Positions 1 through 6,652 of a DNA stretch of 9,179 nucleotides are shown here, one piece after another. The notes under the pieces are model-generated. The model saw nothing but the letters and a program-made list of their open reading frames with translations. It did no database searches and was not told the DNA's origin. How positions within the stretch are numbered: the first letter of the stretch is position 1; each line of letters opens with the position of its first letter. The stretch covers positions 1 through 9,179 of the forward strand of contig JAKAWN010000277.1 of assembly GCA_021827245.1 (NCBI GenBank), in the 5' to 3' direction. The position numbers were made by a program, and so were the translations under genes. The DNA is from Acidobacteriota bacterium. Its GTDB lineage: Bacteria > Acidobacteriota > Terriglobia > UBA7540.

Positions 1-1
1 G

Positions 2-949
2 ACCCAGCCGGACCGCGAAGTTATCCAGGCGATTCGCGCCGAGGTTCCAAGGGCCCCCTGGCTCGGTCTCAAGGACAAGGAGCGGGTGCGCGAGCTCCCG
101 GTCCATGTCGATGTCCCGCCGACTGACGCCGTGGGCGAACTCTACAACTTCGTTCGAAAAGAGATTCAGGAATTCTTTTCGGACGAGGCGGTGCGGCCGA
201 TCGAAGACTTTCGCGGGTTGATTGCCGCAGGGCACTTCACGCGCGATATGGATACGGAGGCCGCGCAGGTCAACCGGATCTATGCCGCGAATATCGGCAT
301 GATTCTCAAGCGCATTGAAACCTACCGGGAAGCGCTCGCGAAGGCGCAGGCGGAGCTTGAAGGGATGAAAGATGACCCGAAAGCTCGCAAGCAGGCGATC
401 TTCAAACGCAACCAGGCGGCTTCGGCGCTTAACTTCTACCAGCGGGAGCGTTCGCGCCAGGAAGTGAAGGCGTTGATCACTTTCGTCCAAAAATGGGCGA
501 GCCAGAAGACCGAAAATCGCGAAGGCTGGCTTCAGGCCCTCTACAACCGCACGACCTCGGGCAAAGGCAATGGCTCGATTGTTTTCTATGCCTTCCCGCA
601 GGAAATCGTTGACCAGATCGTCGCGCGCACCGGAGGGCGTCCTATCCGAGTCCATATCCCGGAGGCGTGCGACGGCGAAGTGAGGATTGACTCAGAAGGC
701 CGGGTCTTCCTCATCAATCCATGCCCTGGCCCGGACGGACAAGTCCAGGAGCGCGAAGTCTTTGAGGTGCAAGTGAGCCCCACGGGCGAAGTGCTTCGGG
801 ATTTCGGCCGCAAGGGCCGGCCGGTGATCGTTGAACGAGTCCGGCCTTTCCCCATCGCGCCTGGCCGGAGCGTTGTCCAGAACGGGACAATCGTTTTTCC
901 CGGAACGGTGCAACGACCCAAGGTCATGGGGAAAAGGGCGATCAACTAA
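2..949 (+). CDS. Unrecognised protein of the transfer operon, 5'-partial
   Basis: The reading frame is open to the left edge. Codons from position 2 are GC-rich at the third base and give a natural protein sequence, so the GTG at 86 is probably internal and the true start lies outside the window. A purine-rich AGGAG does precede that GTG, but only 3 bases away, which is too close for a good ribosome site. Counting from the GTG, residues about 65-140 are rich in Ala, Glu, Lys, Arg and Gln and look like a long helix or coiled coil (around RIETYREALAKAQAELEG). The C-terminal 120 residues look like beta structure with many Gly and Pro, and include a CDGEVRIDSEGRVFLINPC segment. There is no membrane segment or signal peptide in the visible part. 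I do not recognise the family. It lies 72 bases upstream of a VirB9-like gene on the same strand, so a role in the same transfer apparatus is an inference from context. It could also be an unrelated cargo gene. Confidence 0.8.
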   Translation, partial: TQPDREVIQAIRAEVPRAPWLGLKDKERVRELPVHVDVPPTDAVGELYNFVRKEIQEFFSDEAVRPIEDFRGLIAAGHFTRDMDTEAAQVNRIYAANIGMILKRIETYREALAKAQAELEGMKDDPKARKQAIFKRNQAASALNFYQRERSRQEVKALITFVQKWASQKTENREGWLQALYNRTTSGKGNGSIVFYAFPQEIVDQIVARTGGRPIRVHIPEACDGEVRIDSEGRVFLINPCPGPDGQVQEREVFEVQVSPTGEVLRDFGRKGRPVIVERVRPFPIAPGRSVVQNGTIVFPGTVQRPKVMGKRAIN

Positions 950-955
950 CCAAGC

Positions 956-990
956 GTCCAGGAGGCCCCTCTTACAGGGGCTTCCTGGAC
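956..990 (+). terminator. Strong stem-loop between the first gene and the VirB9-like gene
   Basis: The arms gtccaggaggcccct (956-970) and aggggcttcctggac (976-990) pair over 15 positions with a single G-T wobble around the 5-base loop cttac. It starts seven bases after the stop codon of the first gene. Downstream comes ctgactttta, with only four T residues some distance from the stem, so it is not a textbook intrinsic terminator. It could be a leaky terminator or attenuator, or an RNA-processing or stabilising hairpin that sets different levels for the genes on either side. The ribosome site of the next gene lies 14 bases beyond the stem and is not sequestered by it. Confidence 0.6.
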
Positions 991-1003
991 CTGACTTTTA
1001 GCC

Positions 1004-1014
1004 GAGGAAGGAAG
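1004..1014 (+). promoter_or_regulatory. Ribosome binding site of the VirB9-like gene
   Basis: GAGGAAGGAAG lies 7 bases upstream of the ATG at 1022. It is a long purine tract that fixes this start, which also gives a clean signal peptide. Confidence 0.6.
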
Positions 1015-1021
1015 TACGGAG

Positions 1022-1870
1022 ATGAAAAAACAAACGCTATACGCGCTGATGGTCCTCATGGCCGCTGCATTGCCCGCTTTCGGCCAGAAGGTTTTGACCC
1101 AAAAGCCGGGCAGCACCGCCATTACTCGCGTCGAAACGGCGCTCAACCATCTAACGGTGGTCGAGCTTCGTGAGCCGGTCTTATCTGTCGCCTCAGGCAG
1201 CCAAGCCTTCAGGGTCGAATGGCACGGGAACAAAGTCTTCATCGAGCCGACCGAAGCGAACGTTTCGACGAACTTGTTCATCTGGACAAAGTCCGGGCGG
1301 CTCAACTACGAGCTTGAGCCAGCGGGGCAAGTTGGCCAGATGGACTTTGCCATTGATCAGGCCGCCGTCCCGCGCCCGGCGGCGAAGCCCGTTGCCGAAA
1401 AAAGCGACCCTTCAGTGGGTGAATGGCAGATGGAGGCCGCATTGCTTGGCGCGACGCCAGTCGAGACGAGCGATTACAAAATTCATCCGAACCGTGTCCA
1501 CCTGTTGATCAAAGACACCGCCCGCCGGGATGGCCGACTCTTCATTCGCTATGCGGTCGCCAATTCGACAAGCCACCCTTTTGAAATTACGAGCCCGCAA
1601 GTCTTCTTCCTCGTATCACCACGCAGCCGCATGAGCCTTATTGCGCAGCGCAACTTCCAGCTTCCGGATTCCGAGAGGATTGAGAGCAATGGACAGGTTT
1701 CACTCGATGTCATCCATCAGGAAGTCGAAACCAGACAAGTGGGACCGGACGGCCAATCCGTCGGAGTTATCGAGGTGAAAGCGCCTCGAAGCAGCCTTGG
1801 TCTGGCTGTTCTTCGGGTCGTCATGCCTGGCAATGGGCATGGAGAGATCTCGGCTGCGTTTGTCCTTTAA
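1022..1870 (+). CDS. VirB9/TrbG/CagX-like exported conjugal transfer protein
   Basis: 282 residues. The start at 1022 has a good ribosome site and gives a clear signal peptide: positive MKK, hydrophobic core at 6-18, and a probable signal peptidase I site AFG|Q after residue 21. There is no lipobox cysteine. Residues about 32-110 resemble the N-terminal domain of VirB9/TrbG/CagX proteins: NHLTVVELREPV, then AFRVEWHGNKVFIEPTEANV, then STNLFIWTKSGRLNYELEP, which matches the family's 'NL.v.T..r.Y...L' pattern. A Pro/Ala-rich linker (about 112-130) leads to a second beta-rich domain (about 135-282). That domain contains RVHLLIKDTARRDGRLFIRY, as in proteins packing beta-sandwich domains in the secretion core complex. 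VirB9 proteins form the periplasmic and outer-membrane ring of type IV secretion channels. The nearby coupling ATPase supports this role. The assignment rests on pattern memory and not on an alignment. The second domain could place it in a more distant TraN-like group. Confidence 0.65.
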   Translation: MKKQTLYALMVLMAAALPAFGQKVLTQKPGSTAITRVETALNHLTVVELREPVLSVASGSQAFRVEWHGNKVFIEPTEANVSTNLFIWTKSGRLNYELEPAGQVGQMDFAIDQAAVPRPAAKPVAEKSDPSVGEWQMEAALLGATPVETSDYKIHPNRVHLLIKDTARRDGRLFIRYAVANSTSHPFEITSPQVFFLVSPRSRMSLIAQRNFQLPDSERIESNGQVSLDVIHQEVETRQVGPDGQSVGVIEVKAPRSSLGLAVLRVVMPGNGHGEISAAFVL

Positions 1871-1897
1871 CGCCGCTTCGAATGGCGGAAGCCAACG

Positions 1898-2161
1898 ATG
1901 GAATCTTTTGAGAACAACACCTCGGTTCCGGAGCAGGAGGAAACCACGGCGGAAGTCCGCGGCCGGCTTGTTCGTTACTTTTCAAGCCGGCGAGACTTGG
2001 GACTCGGCAATATGCTTCTGAACCTGGCGCTCCGCCCGGCGAATCCCTTTGATCCGAAAAGGAAGCGGAAGCTCAGAAAGGGCTTTGTGCTCGTCGTGCT
2101 GATTGGGCTAGCGCTGGTCGCAACCTTTGTGTACTTCAATATCTTCCCAGGGGCCCAATGA
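1898..2161 (+). CDS. Small single-pass membrane protein of the transfer operon
   Basis: 87 residues, with an acidic N-terminus (MESFENNTSVPEQEETTAEV), then an amphipathic Arg-rich stretch, a PANPFDPKRKRKLRK basic patch (about residues 48-62), and one membrane helix (about 63-82, GFVLVVLIGLALVATFVYFN). Basic residues just before the helix predict a cytoplasmic N-terminus with a very short tail outside. The gene starts 27 bases after the VirB9-like stop and its own stop overlaps the next start as ATGA, so it belongs to the operon. Size and topology are compatible with a VirB3-like or other small accessory subunit of a type IV secretion channel, but no diagnostic motif is visible and I do not assign it. 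Confidence 0.75.
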   Translation: MESFENNTSVPEQEETTAEVRGRLVRYFSSRRDLGLGNMLLNLALRPANPFDPKRKRKLRKGFVLVVLIGLALVATFVYFNIFPGAQ

Positions 2162-2523
2162 TGGATGTTAGGACCTACAACACGATGGCATCCACCTTGC
2201 CCGGCGTTTGCCGCGAACGCCGTCCGGCGTTGCGAGTACTTCAAAGGCTGGTGCGGTTCGTTGGGAGAAAGCTTGGGGCGGCTGCGCTTTGGATGGCTGT
2301 GCTGTCTCCCCTTTATGCCTTTCATAATGTAATGCTTCAAGGAACTTACCTGCCTCTAGGCTCGGCCTTTGGCTTGGTCCTCATAGGAATCGGCGTATCC
2401 TTTATATATATCGCTTCGACTCTTACTACCTCACCTGAAGATCGTCTCCCGCTGACCACGGTCCTGCTGATTGGCTTCGGGCTTGCCGCGGGTTTCGCCG
2501 CATTGTGGGCTCCATATAAATAA
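2158..2523 (+). CDS. Small polytopic membrane protein of the transfer operon
   Basis: 121 residues. The start overlaps the preceding stop as ATGA, implying translational coupling. A second ATG follows at 2161. After a basic N-terminal region of about 40 residues there are three hydrophobic stretches: about 41-60 (AALWMAVLSPLYAFHNVML), 67-88 (GSAFGLVLIGIGVSFIYIA) and 97-117 (LPLTTVLLIGFGLAAGFAALW). Codon use is visibly different from the neighbours, with many A/T third bases and codons such as ATA, CTA, GTA, AGG and AGA, and a ttatatata run near 2401. Part of this comes from its membrane composition, but it may also reflect a different history. I do not recognise the family. A pilin-like or channel-anchoring role is possible from context only. 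Confidence 0.7.
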   Translation: MMDVRTYNTMASTLPGVCRERRPALRVLQRLVRFVGRKLGAAALWMAVLSPLYAFHNVMLQGTYLPLGSAFGLVLIGIGVSFIYIASTLTTSPEDRLPLTTVLLIGFGLAAGFAALWAPYK

Positions 2524-2533
2524 GGATGGCTTT

Positions 2534-4330
2534 ATGAAAACTGACCGCGGCAACGAACGTCCGCCTTTGATCCAGGACGCTGGAGCCATCGCGGCCTTTG
2601 TCATCTTTGGACTCATCACCCTGTTCTGGTACGTCGTACATTCGCGCTATCTCGTTACCGACCGGCAATTTCTAGAAGGTCTCTGTTACTTCGTCATTCT
2701 CGTGGTTGGCGCCGGCTGCGGGGTCTGGCTCATTGCCACCGCGCGCTCTCGGCGTGAGCAGCAATGGCCGCATCCCTTCCTTACCATCTCACCGCGCCGT
2801 GATGACCGGCTTTGCCACAAAGCATGGCAAGAGAGCTCCGTCGTGCTCGGCTATGACGTTCACCGCAGGCCCTGGCTCTGGCCTGATCGCATTCGCGTCC
2901 TGCAAGGCCTGGTGCTTGGGCTCACCGGCATGGGGAAAACTACGCTGCTCAAGAACATCATCACGCAGGACTTGATGCGGGTGATTGACACACCCGAAGG
3001 TCCAAGGCGAATGCCGATCATCATTCTCGATGGCAAAGGTGAGCACGAATTCTTCGAGGAATTACTGCCCTATATACATCGCGCGGGCCGGCTTGATGAC
3101 ATGCACGTGCTTGACCCCTCCCGCGCCGACATCTCGGCGCGGTATAACCCGTTCTACAGCACGGCAGACGACTACATGCCCGTCGTCAACATGGTCTTCG
3201 GTTCGTTCAATCTCCACGACGAGTTTTTCTCGAAACATCAGCTCGTCTATTTGGGGGATATCGTCCGCGTGCTGGTCTACACGAGCTGCAAATTCAATTT
3301 CTACGACGTCCTGGTCATGGCCATTGACCGCGAAGTATTGAAGGAACAGGTCGAAAAGGCCATCCACGAGATTGAACGCACGCCGAACGTCACCTTGCAG
3401 CGGCGGCTCAACTTCGAAATGTCGGTGAAGAACCTCTACCAGTCCTTTCAGGACCGGGAGCGCGTCGAGAAGATTCAAGGGATGCTGAACGAGTGCATGA
3501 CCTTCTTGGACGACGAGCTCTCGATCATCACCGGGCCTTACGACGACGTCCTTTCGCTCGAAGAAGTGATCGAGAAGGGACAGATTCTCTTTATCAGTCT
3601 GAACGTGAACAAAAACACCGAGCCGGTCAAGGCGCTGGGGAAGATGTTGCTCCAAAACGTTCAGTTAGTCATCGGGAAACGCTACGAGAAAGGTCGCGAC
3701 GGCGCGGAAAGCCGTCCGATGACCAGCATCATCATGGACGAATTCGCGCCCTTCGGCTACGCGAACTTCGCGCACATCCTCCAGACCGCCCGCGGCACAA
3801 ACACCTCCTTCCTATTCTCGATGCAAAGCGTCCCGCAACTGCTTCGTGTCGGCAAGGGGTTCAAGGAGGAAGTCACATCGGCGGCGAACACCATCATCAC
3901 CTTCAAGACCCATGACGAGACGACGGCCGACTACTTCCTGCAGGCTTCAGCCTTGCACCCGGTGACCAAGCGCACCCTCTCCATGCGCCGGCTGAAATTC
4001 TTCGGCTATGAGAAATATGAAGCGACCGGGCATGCCACGGAGCGCGAAGACATGGAGACCCGGGCCATGGACATGCACATCAAGAACCTGCCCAAGGGCC
4101 AGGTGGAATTGCTCATGACCGACGAGGTCGAGGGCACGCTGCACACGACGCTCAGCGTCCGGCCGCCCGCTGATATTTGGGGCGATGGATTCAAGCCGGA
4201 GGTTTTCCCGCGGCTCCTTCAGTCACGGGCTGACTCAACCAAAGGCGCGAATCTCAGGTTCAAGAACCTTGAAATGGCGAACCGGCACGCGAGAAGAGCA
4301 AACGTCGGATGGGGCTCGGGGGTCGTATGA
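2534..4330 (+). CDS. VirD4/TraG-type type IV coupling protein (conjugative DNA-transfer ATPase)
   Basis: 598 residues. I choose the ATG at 2534, not the upstream in-frame ATG at 2471. AAGGA (2522-2526) sits 7 bases upstream of it, it follows the preceding stop by 10 bases, and it starts a protein with the usual topology. Two membrane helices lie at about residues 17-38 and 48-70. The cytoplasmic ATPase follows, with a perfect Walker A GLTGMGKT at 129-136 (Lys135), an IIILDGKGE strand shortly after, and a Walker B SIIMDEF with Asp402 and Glu403. Next comes QTARGTNTSFLFSMQSVPQL, as in TraG/TraD/VirD4 proteins with a TraM-recognition-type region. These proteins are hexameric inner-membrane ATPases that recruit the relaxase-DNA complex to the secretion channel. 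The next gene starts inside its stop codon. The length is typical of the family. The family call is firm, but the exact subfamily is not. Confidence 0.93.
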   Translation: MKTDRGNERPPLIQDAGAIAAFVIFGLITLFWYVVHSRYLVTDRQFLEGLCYFVILVVGAGCGVWLIATARSRREQQWPHPFLTISPRRDDRLCHKAWQESSVVLGYDVHRRPWLWPDRIRVLQGLVLGLTGMGKTTLLKNIITQDLMRVIDTPEGPRRMPIIILDGKGEHEFFEELLPYIHRAGRLDDMHVLDPSRADISARYNPFYSTADDYMPVVNMVFGSFNLHDEFFSKHQLVYLGDIVRVLVYTSCKFNFYDVLVMAIDREVLKEQVEKAIHEIERTPNVTLQRRLNFEMSVKNLYQSFQDRERVEKIQGMLNECMTFLDDELSIITGPYDDVLSLEEVIEKGQILFISLNVNKNTEPVKALGKMLLQNVQLVIGKRYEKGRDGAESRPMTSIIMDEFAPFGYANFAHILQTARGTNTSFLFSMQSVPQLLRVGKGFKEEVTSAANTIITFKTHDETTADYFLQASALHPVTKRTLSMRRLKFFGYEKYEATGHATEREDMETRAMDMHIKNLPKGQVELLMTDEVEGTLHTTLSVRPPADIWGDGFKPEVFPRLLQSRADSTKGANLRFKNLEMANRHARRANVGWGSGVV

Positions 4331-5130
4331 AGCGGTGCGGGTTGGTGGTGTTTTTGGTGATTGCGTTCGCGGCGTCTGCTCTTGGCCAGATGCAAAGTCC
4401 CTCAGCGTCGCGTGTTCCCACGGCCGAGCCGAGCCGCGGCCTTCGGCCCTACCAGCCGCGCGGCTTGTACCAGAATACCTGGTACGACGCCCTGCTCAAC
4501 CGGGTGAACCCCGAACACCGGAACTGGGGCGACTGGATCGAGCAGCGCCGCCAGGCTTTCCTCGACGCCTATGTTCGGAATCCTTACTTCAAGTACAGCT
4601 TAGTGGTCACTCTGCTGCTGTTTCTTTCAATGGGGACCATCGCGAAGCTCTTCTATGACCTGTGCAAGAAAGATTGGATCTGCGCCGAGAAACTGACGGA
4701 CGCCCAGGACCACGACCGGCGCGCGCGCGCGGCAGCCCGCGATGCCATCCGCCGATACAACGACCACATGGAGAAATGCAACCGTGTCATCGAAGGCCAG
4801 GAAGCGGGATTGGCGGTGGCTGCGACAACCGCTGGTTCCGACGCGGAGTCTTTGCACGCTGAACTTGAGGATACGCGCAACAAATTGGACGAGGTTACGC
4901 GAGAAAGAGACAGGCTGAAAGGCGAACTCGACCGGGTCAAGTTCACCATTGCAGACCTGTCGCTCAAGGTCAACTCGCTTCGAAGCACAGGCAATGGCGG
5001 ATCGACTCCCGCCCAAGACACGGCAGAGGGAAACGCGCCAACCCGCACGGAGATGATGCGCCACATCGCTAACCTTCAGGAACAGGTCTACACCGAGCGG
5101 GAGCGGAACAAGAATCTTAAGGGCGGGTAG
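4327..5130 (+). CDS. Exported or membrane-anchored coiled-coil protein, unrecognised
   Basis: 267 residues from the ATG at 4327, which overlaps the coupling-protein stop as ATGA. An in-frame ATG at 4309 would add six residues ahead of the signal sequence and is less likely. Residues 1-20 form a signal peptide (MKRCGLVVFLVIAFAASALG, probable cleavage before Gln21, the same A-x-G|Q form as the VirB9-like protein). A Pro-rich segment follows, with YQPRGLYQNTWYDALLNRV. A second hydrophobic helix lies at about 90-110 (YSLVVTLLLFLSMGTIAKLF). Residues about 120-155 are charged helix, and about 173-220 form a likely coiled coil (ELEDTRNKLDEVTRERDRLK and following). The tail is Gly/Thr-rich with a final charged helix. 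The predicted topology is a short periplasmic loop with the long coiled coil in the cytoplasm, where it could contact the coupling protein or the relaxase. No known family is recognised, and the role is inferred only from position. Confidence 0.8.
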   Translation: MKRCGLVVFLVIAFAASALGQMQSPSASRVPTAEPSRGLRPYQPRGLYQNTWYDALLNRVNPEHRNWGDWIEQRRQAFLDAYVRNPYFKYSLVVTLLLFLSMGTIAKLFYDLCKKDWICAEKLTDAQDHDRRARAAARDAIRRYNDHMEKCNRVIEGQEAGLAVAATTAGSDAESLHAELEDTRNKLDEVTRERDRLKGELDRVKFTIADLSLKVNSLRSTGNGGSTPAQDTAEGNAPTRTEMMRHIANLQEQVYTERERNKNLKGG

Positions 5131-5135
5131 GCGGC

Positions 5136-5672
5136 ATGCTCATCGGCATATCCGGATTCGGAAGCGTGTGGCGACTGCGCGTCGAAGGTGGCGAGAGTGA
5201 TTCGAGACACCGTGTCCGTACGGCGTACTTCAACACCACCGGAGTCATGGCAAACGGGAAGATCGTCCGCCACCGCAAGATCGCGGGACATGTCCGCTTC
5301 AATGGCGCCGGCGGATTCAACCCCAACTATCCAAGCCGGATGATTGGCAAGGTGTTTGAGTGCGACGAGCCTTGCGTATGGAATGGGCAGACGAAGGTTT
5401 TCTGCAGCCACATTGTGCGCGCGCCAGTCGAGCCAGACTGCTTCCTGGTTGCTGTCAAGTCGGAAGAGTTCGGCCGCCTTCATGTTGGCACGCCGGGTTG
5501 GAAGTCGGAAGCGAGCTTCCTGATCTCTTTTAGCGAATGGCGCGACCAGCAGGAAGCGTTGTTGCTCATGCCGTACGGCAACTGGGTGCGCACCAGGATG
5601 GGAAAGGTTGTTCTCGTGCGCGATAAACAGGATCCATGGCGCGCGCGCCTGAAATTCGAGGTAACAGATTGA
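5136..5672 (+). CDS. Unrecognised 178-residue protein between the coiled-coil and relaxase-like genes
   Basis: The ATG at 5136 lies 5 bases after the preceding stop. The G-rich GGGCGGGTAGGCGGC before it is a weak ribosome site, so translation probably depends on coupling. The protein has no signal peptide or membrane helix. It is rich in short beta-type segments (YFNTTGVMANGKIVRHRKIA, then HVRFNGAGGFNPNYPSRMIG). A CDEPC pair and a further cysteine in TKVFCSHIV are close enough to bind a metal or be coincidental. Aromatic residues are frequent, and the C-terminal part (WVRTRMGKVVLVRDKQDPWR) is basic. The stop codon overlaps the next start as TGATG. It is probably a soluble cytoplasmic protein. 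A nucleic-acid-binding accessory role, for example at an origin of transfer, fits the context but has no direct motif support. Confidence 0.75.
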   Translation: MLIGISGFGSVWRLRVEGGESDSRHRVRTAYFNTTGVMANGKIVRHRKIAGHVRFNGAGGFNPNYPSRMIGKVFECDEPCVWNGQTKVFCSHIVRAPVEPDCFLVAVKSEEFGRLHVGTPGWKSEASFLISFSEWRDQQEALLLMPYGNWVRTRMGKVVLVRDKQDPWRARLKFEVTD

Positions 5673-6433
5673 TGGCATACCCAGCCGGATACATCGAGCT
5701 GAGCGCGGAGCGTGACATCCCTTTGCTTAAGGAAGCGCTTCATGCAAGGTTCGTGACGCACGCTCAGTTGTTTGAGCTCGCGCAATTCGCCGGCATCGAG
5801 TCCTGCCGGGAGGCTTTCAACTGGCGGGTGAAGCGCCTCGCGTCTCGCGAGCTTCTCGTGCGCCACGACGTGCCCAGCTTTGGCAGGAACTTCGTCTATT
5901 CACTTGGACCGAGCGGCGTTATGCACCTGACAGGCCTGGGTGTTTCGTGCGCCGGCATGACGACCGGCTTCGTTCCGGTGCGGGACGCTTCCCGCGTCGC
6001 TCATTCCGTGGACGTGACGGACATCCGGCTCCACCTGCTGCGCGCCGGCCTTCTTAACGATTGGCGCTCCGAGGTCGACGTCCGCGCGAGCAACGATCTC
6101 GTGAGCTACAGGTTCGCCAAGGATTATGACGCAATCATGACGCTCGCCATCCACGGCCACGAGGTCAAGGTTGCACTCGAATACGAGCGCCAGCCGAAGG
6201 CCAAGAAAAGGTACGGAGGGATTCAGCAGACGATCGAGCAGGAGCGGCGGGTGGACCGCTTTCTTTACCTTTTCCCGGAATACAAGCTCATGTGGTTTGT
6301 GCATGGGTTGTTCCGGAAGACGGGTCGGAAAATGTACTTTGGCCTGACCTACGAACTGGAGCGCGACCTCCTCGAAACGCGTGTGGTGGACCCCCAGATG
6401 CGCTTCCGAACCCTCGAAGCGGCCCTCCAATAA
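5672..6433 (+). CDS. Replic_Relax-type winged-helix/nuclease-like protein, candidate MOBC relaxase
   Basis: 253 residues from the ATG at 5672, which overlaps the previous stop as TGATG. A GAGGT lies about 10 bases upstream and favours this start over the upstream in-frame ATG at 5636. Residues about 10-90 look like a winged helix: helices around LLKEALHARFVTHAQLFELA and SCREAFNWRVKRLASRELLV, then a wing NFVYSLGPSGVMHLTGLG. The AHSVDVTDIRLHLL stretch (110-123) resembles the conserved His-containing segment of the Replic_Relax family. The C-terminal part has the layout of a PD-(D/E)xK nuclease fold: Asp153 in DYDAIMTL, the VALEYE strand with Glu170 and Glu172, and Lys176/Lys178 followed by Tyr181. 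From memory, this family includes the MOBC relaxases such as CloDF13 MobC, which nick the origin of transfer and are passed to a coupling protein. A coupling-protein gene three genes upstream supports that role. The alternative is a DNA-binding replication or regulatory protein. The family is fairly likely; relaxase activity is inferred. Confidence 0.65.
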   Translation: MAYPAGYIELSAERDIPLLKEALHARFVTHAQLFELAQFAGIESCREAFNWRVKRLASRELLVRHDVPSFGRNFVYSLGPSGVMHLTGLGVSCAGMTTGFVPVRDASRVAHSVDVTDIRLHLLRAGLLNDWRSEVDVRASNDLVSYRFAKDYDAIMTLAIHGHEVKVALEYERQPKAKKRYGGIQQTIEQERRVDRFLYLFPEYKLMWFVHGLFRKTGRKMYFGLTYELERDLLETRVVDPQMRFRTLEAALQ

Positions 6434-6442
6434 ACATACGGA

Positions 6443-6475
6443 CGCTTTTGCTCCGCTTTTACTCCACTTTCTCGG
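6443..6475 (+). repeat. 11-base tandem direct repeats just after the relaxase-like gene
   Basis: cgcttttgctc (6443-6453) and cgcttttactc (6454-6464) differ at one position. A degenerate third unit cactttctcgg (6465-6475) keeps the CTTT-CTC core, and the motif fades into gcgtttt. The period of one helical turn suits binding of a protein to one face of the DNA, but the units are short and pyrimidine-rich. Confidence 0.5.
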
Positions 6476-6652
6476 CGTTTTGAGCCTGCTCGCAAGTCCC
6501 CGCCCACGAGCGGCTTCCGGTCTGACTACTATGCTCGCTCCGCGCGCCGTTGTGCGCAGCATTGTGGATTGGCGTCGCATCATCCTCCTGTGTTGTGTGC
6601 GCACCTTCGCGCTGACCGATGCGACCGTAATGACACGTTGCGCTCAGGCCGT

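Noticed and set aside
2471..2533. Upstream in-frame ATG extension of the coupling protein
   Set aside because: It would overlap most of the end of the preceding gene, lacks a ribosome site, and adds a non-hydrophobic leader; the ATG at 2534 has AAGGA at ideal spacing.
3062..3655. Long minus-strand frame of 197 codons inside the coupling-protein gene
   Set aside because: It lies wholly antisense to a firmly identified ATPase and its sequence is an unusual His/Val/Asp-rich mix typical of a mirrored GC-rich codon pattern, with no domain or ribosome site.
4718..4732. Alternating GC run (ggcgcgcgcgcggc) as a possible structural DNA element
   Set aside because: It is explained by Arg/Ala codons in the coding frame of the coiled-coil protein; no further structure surrounds it.
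5900..6604. Minus-strand frame of 234 codons opposite the relaxase-like gene
   Set aside because: It is antisense to a gene with motif support, is rich in Arg and His without recognisable motifs, and begins in the repeat-rich non-coding stretch.
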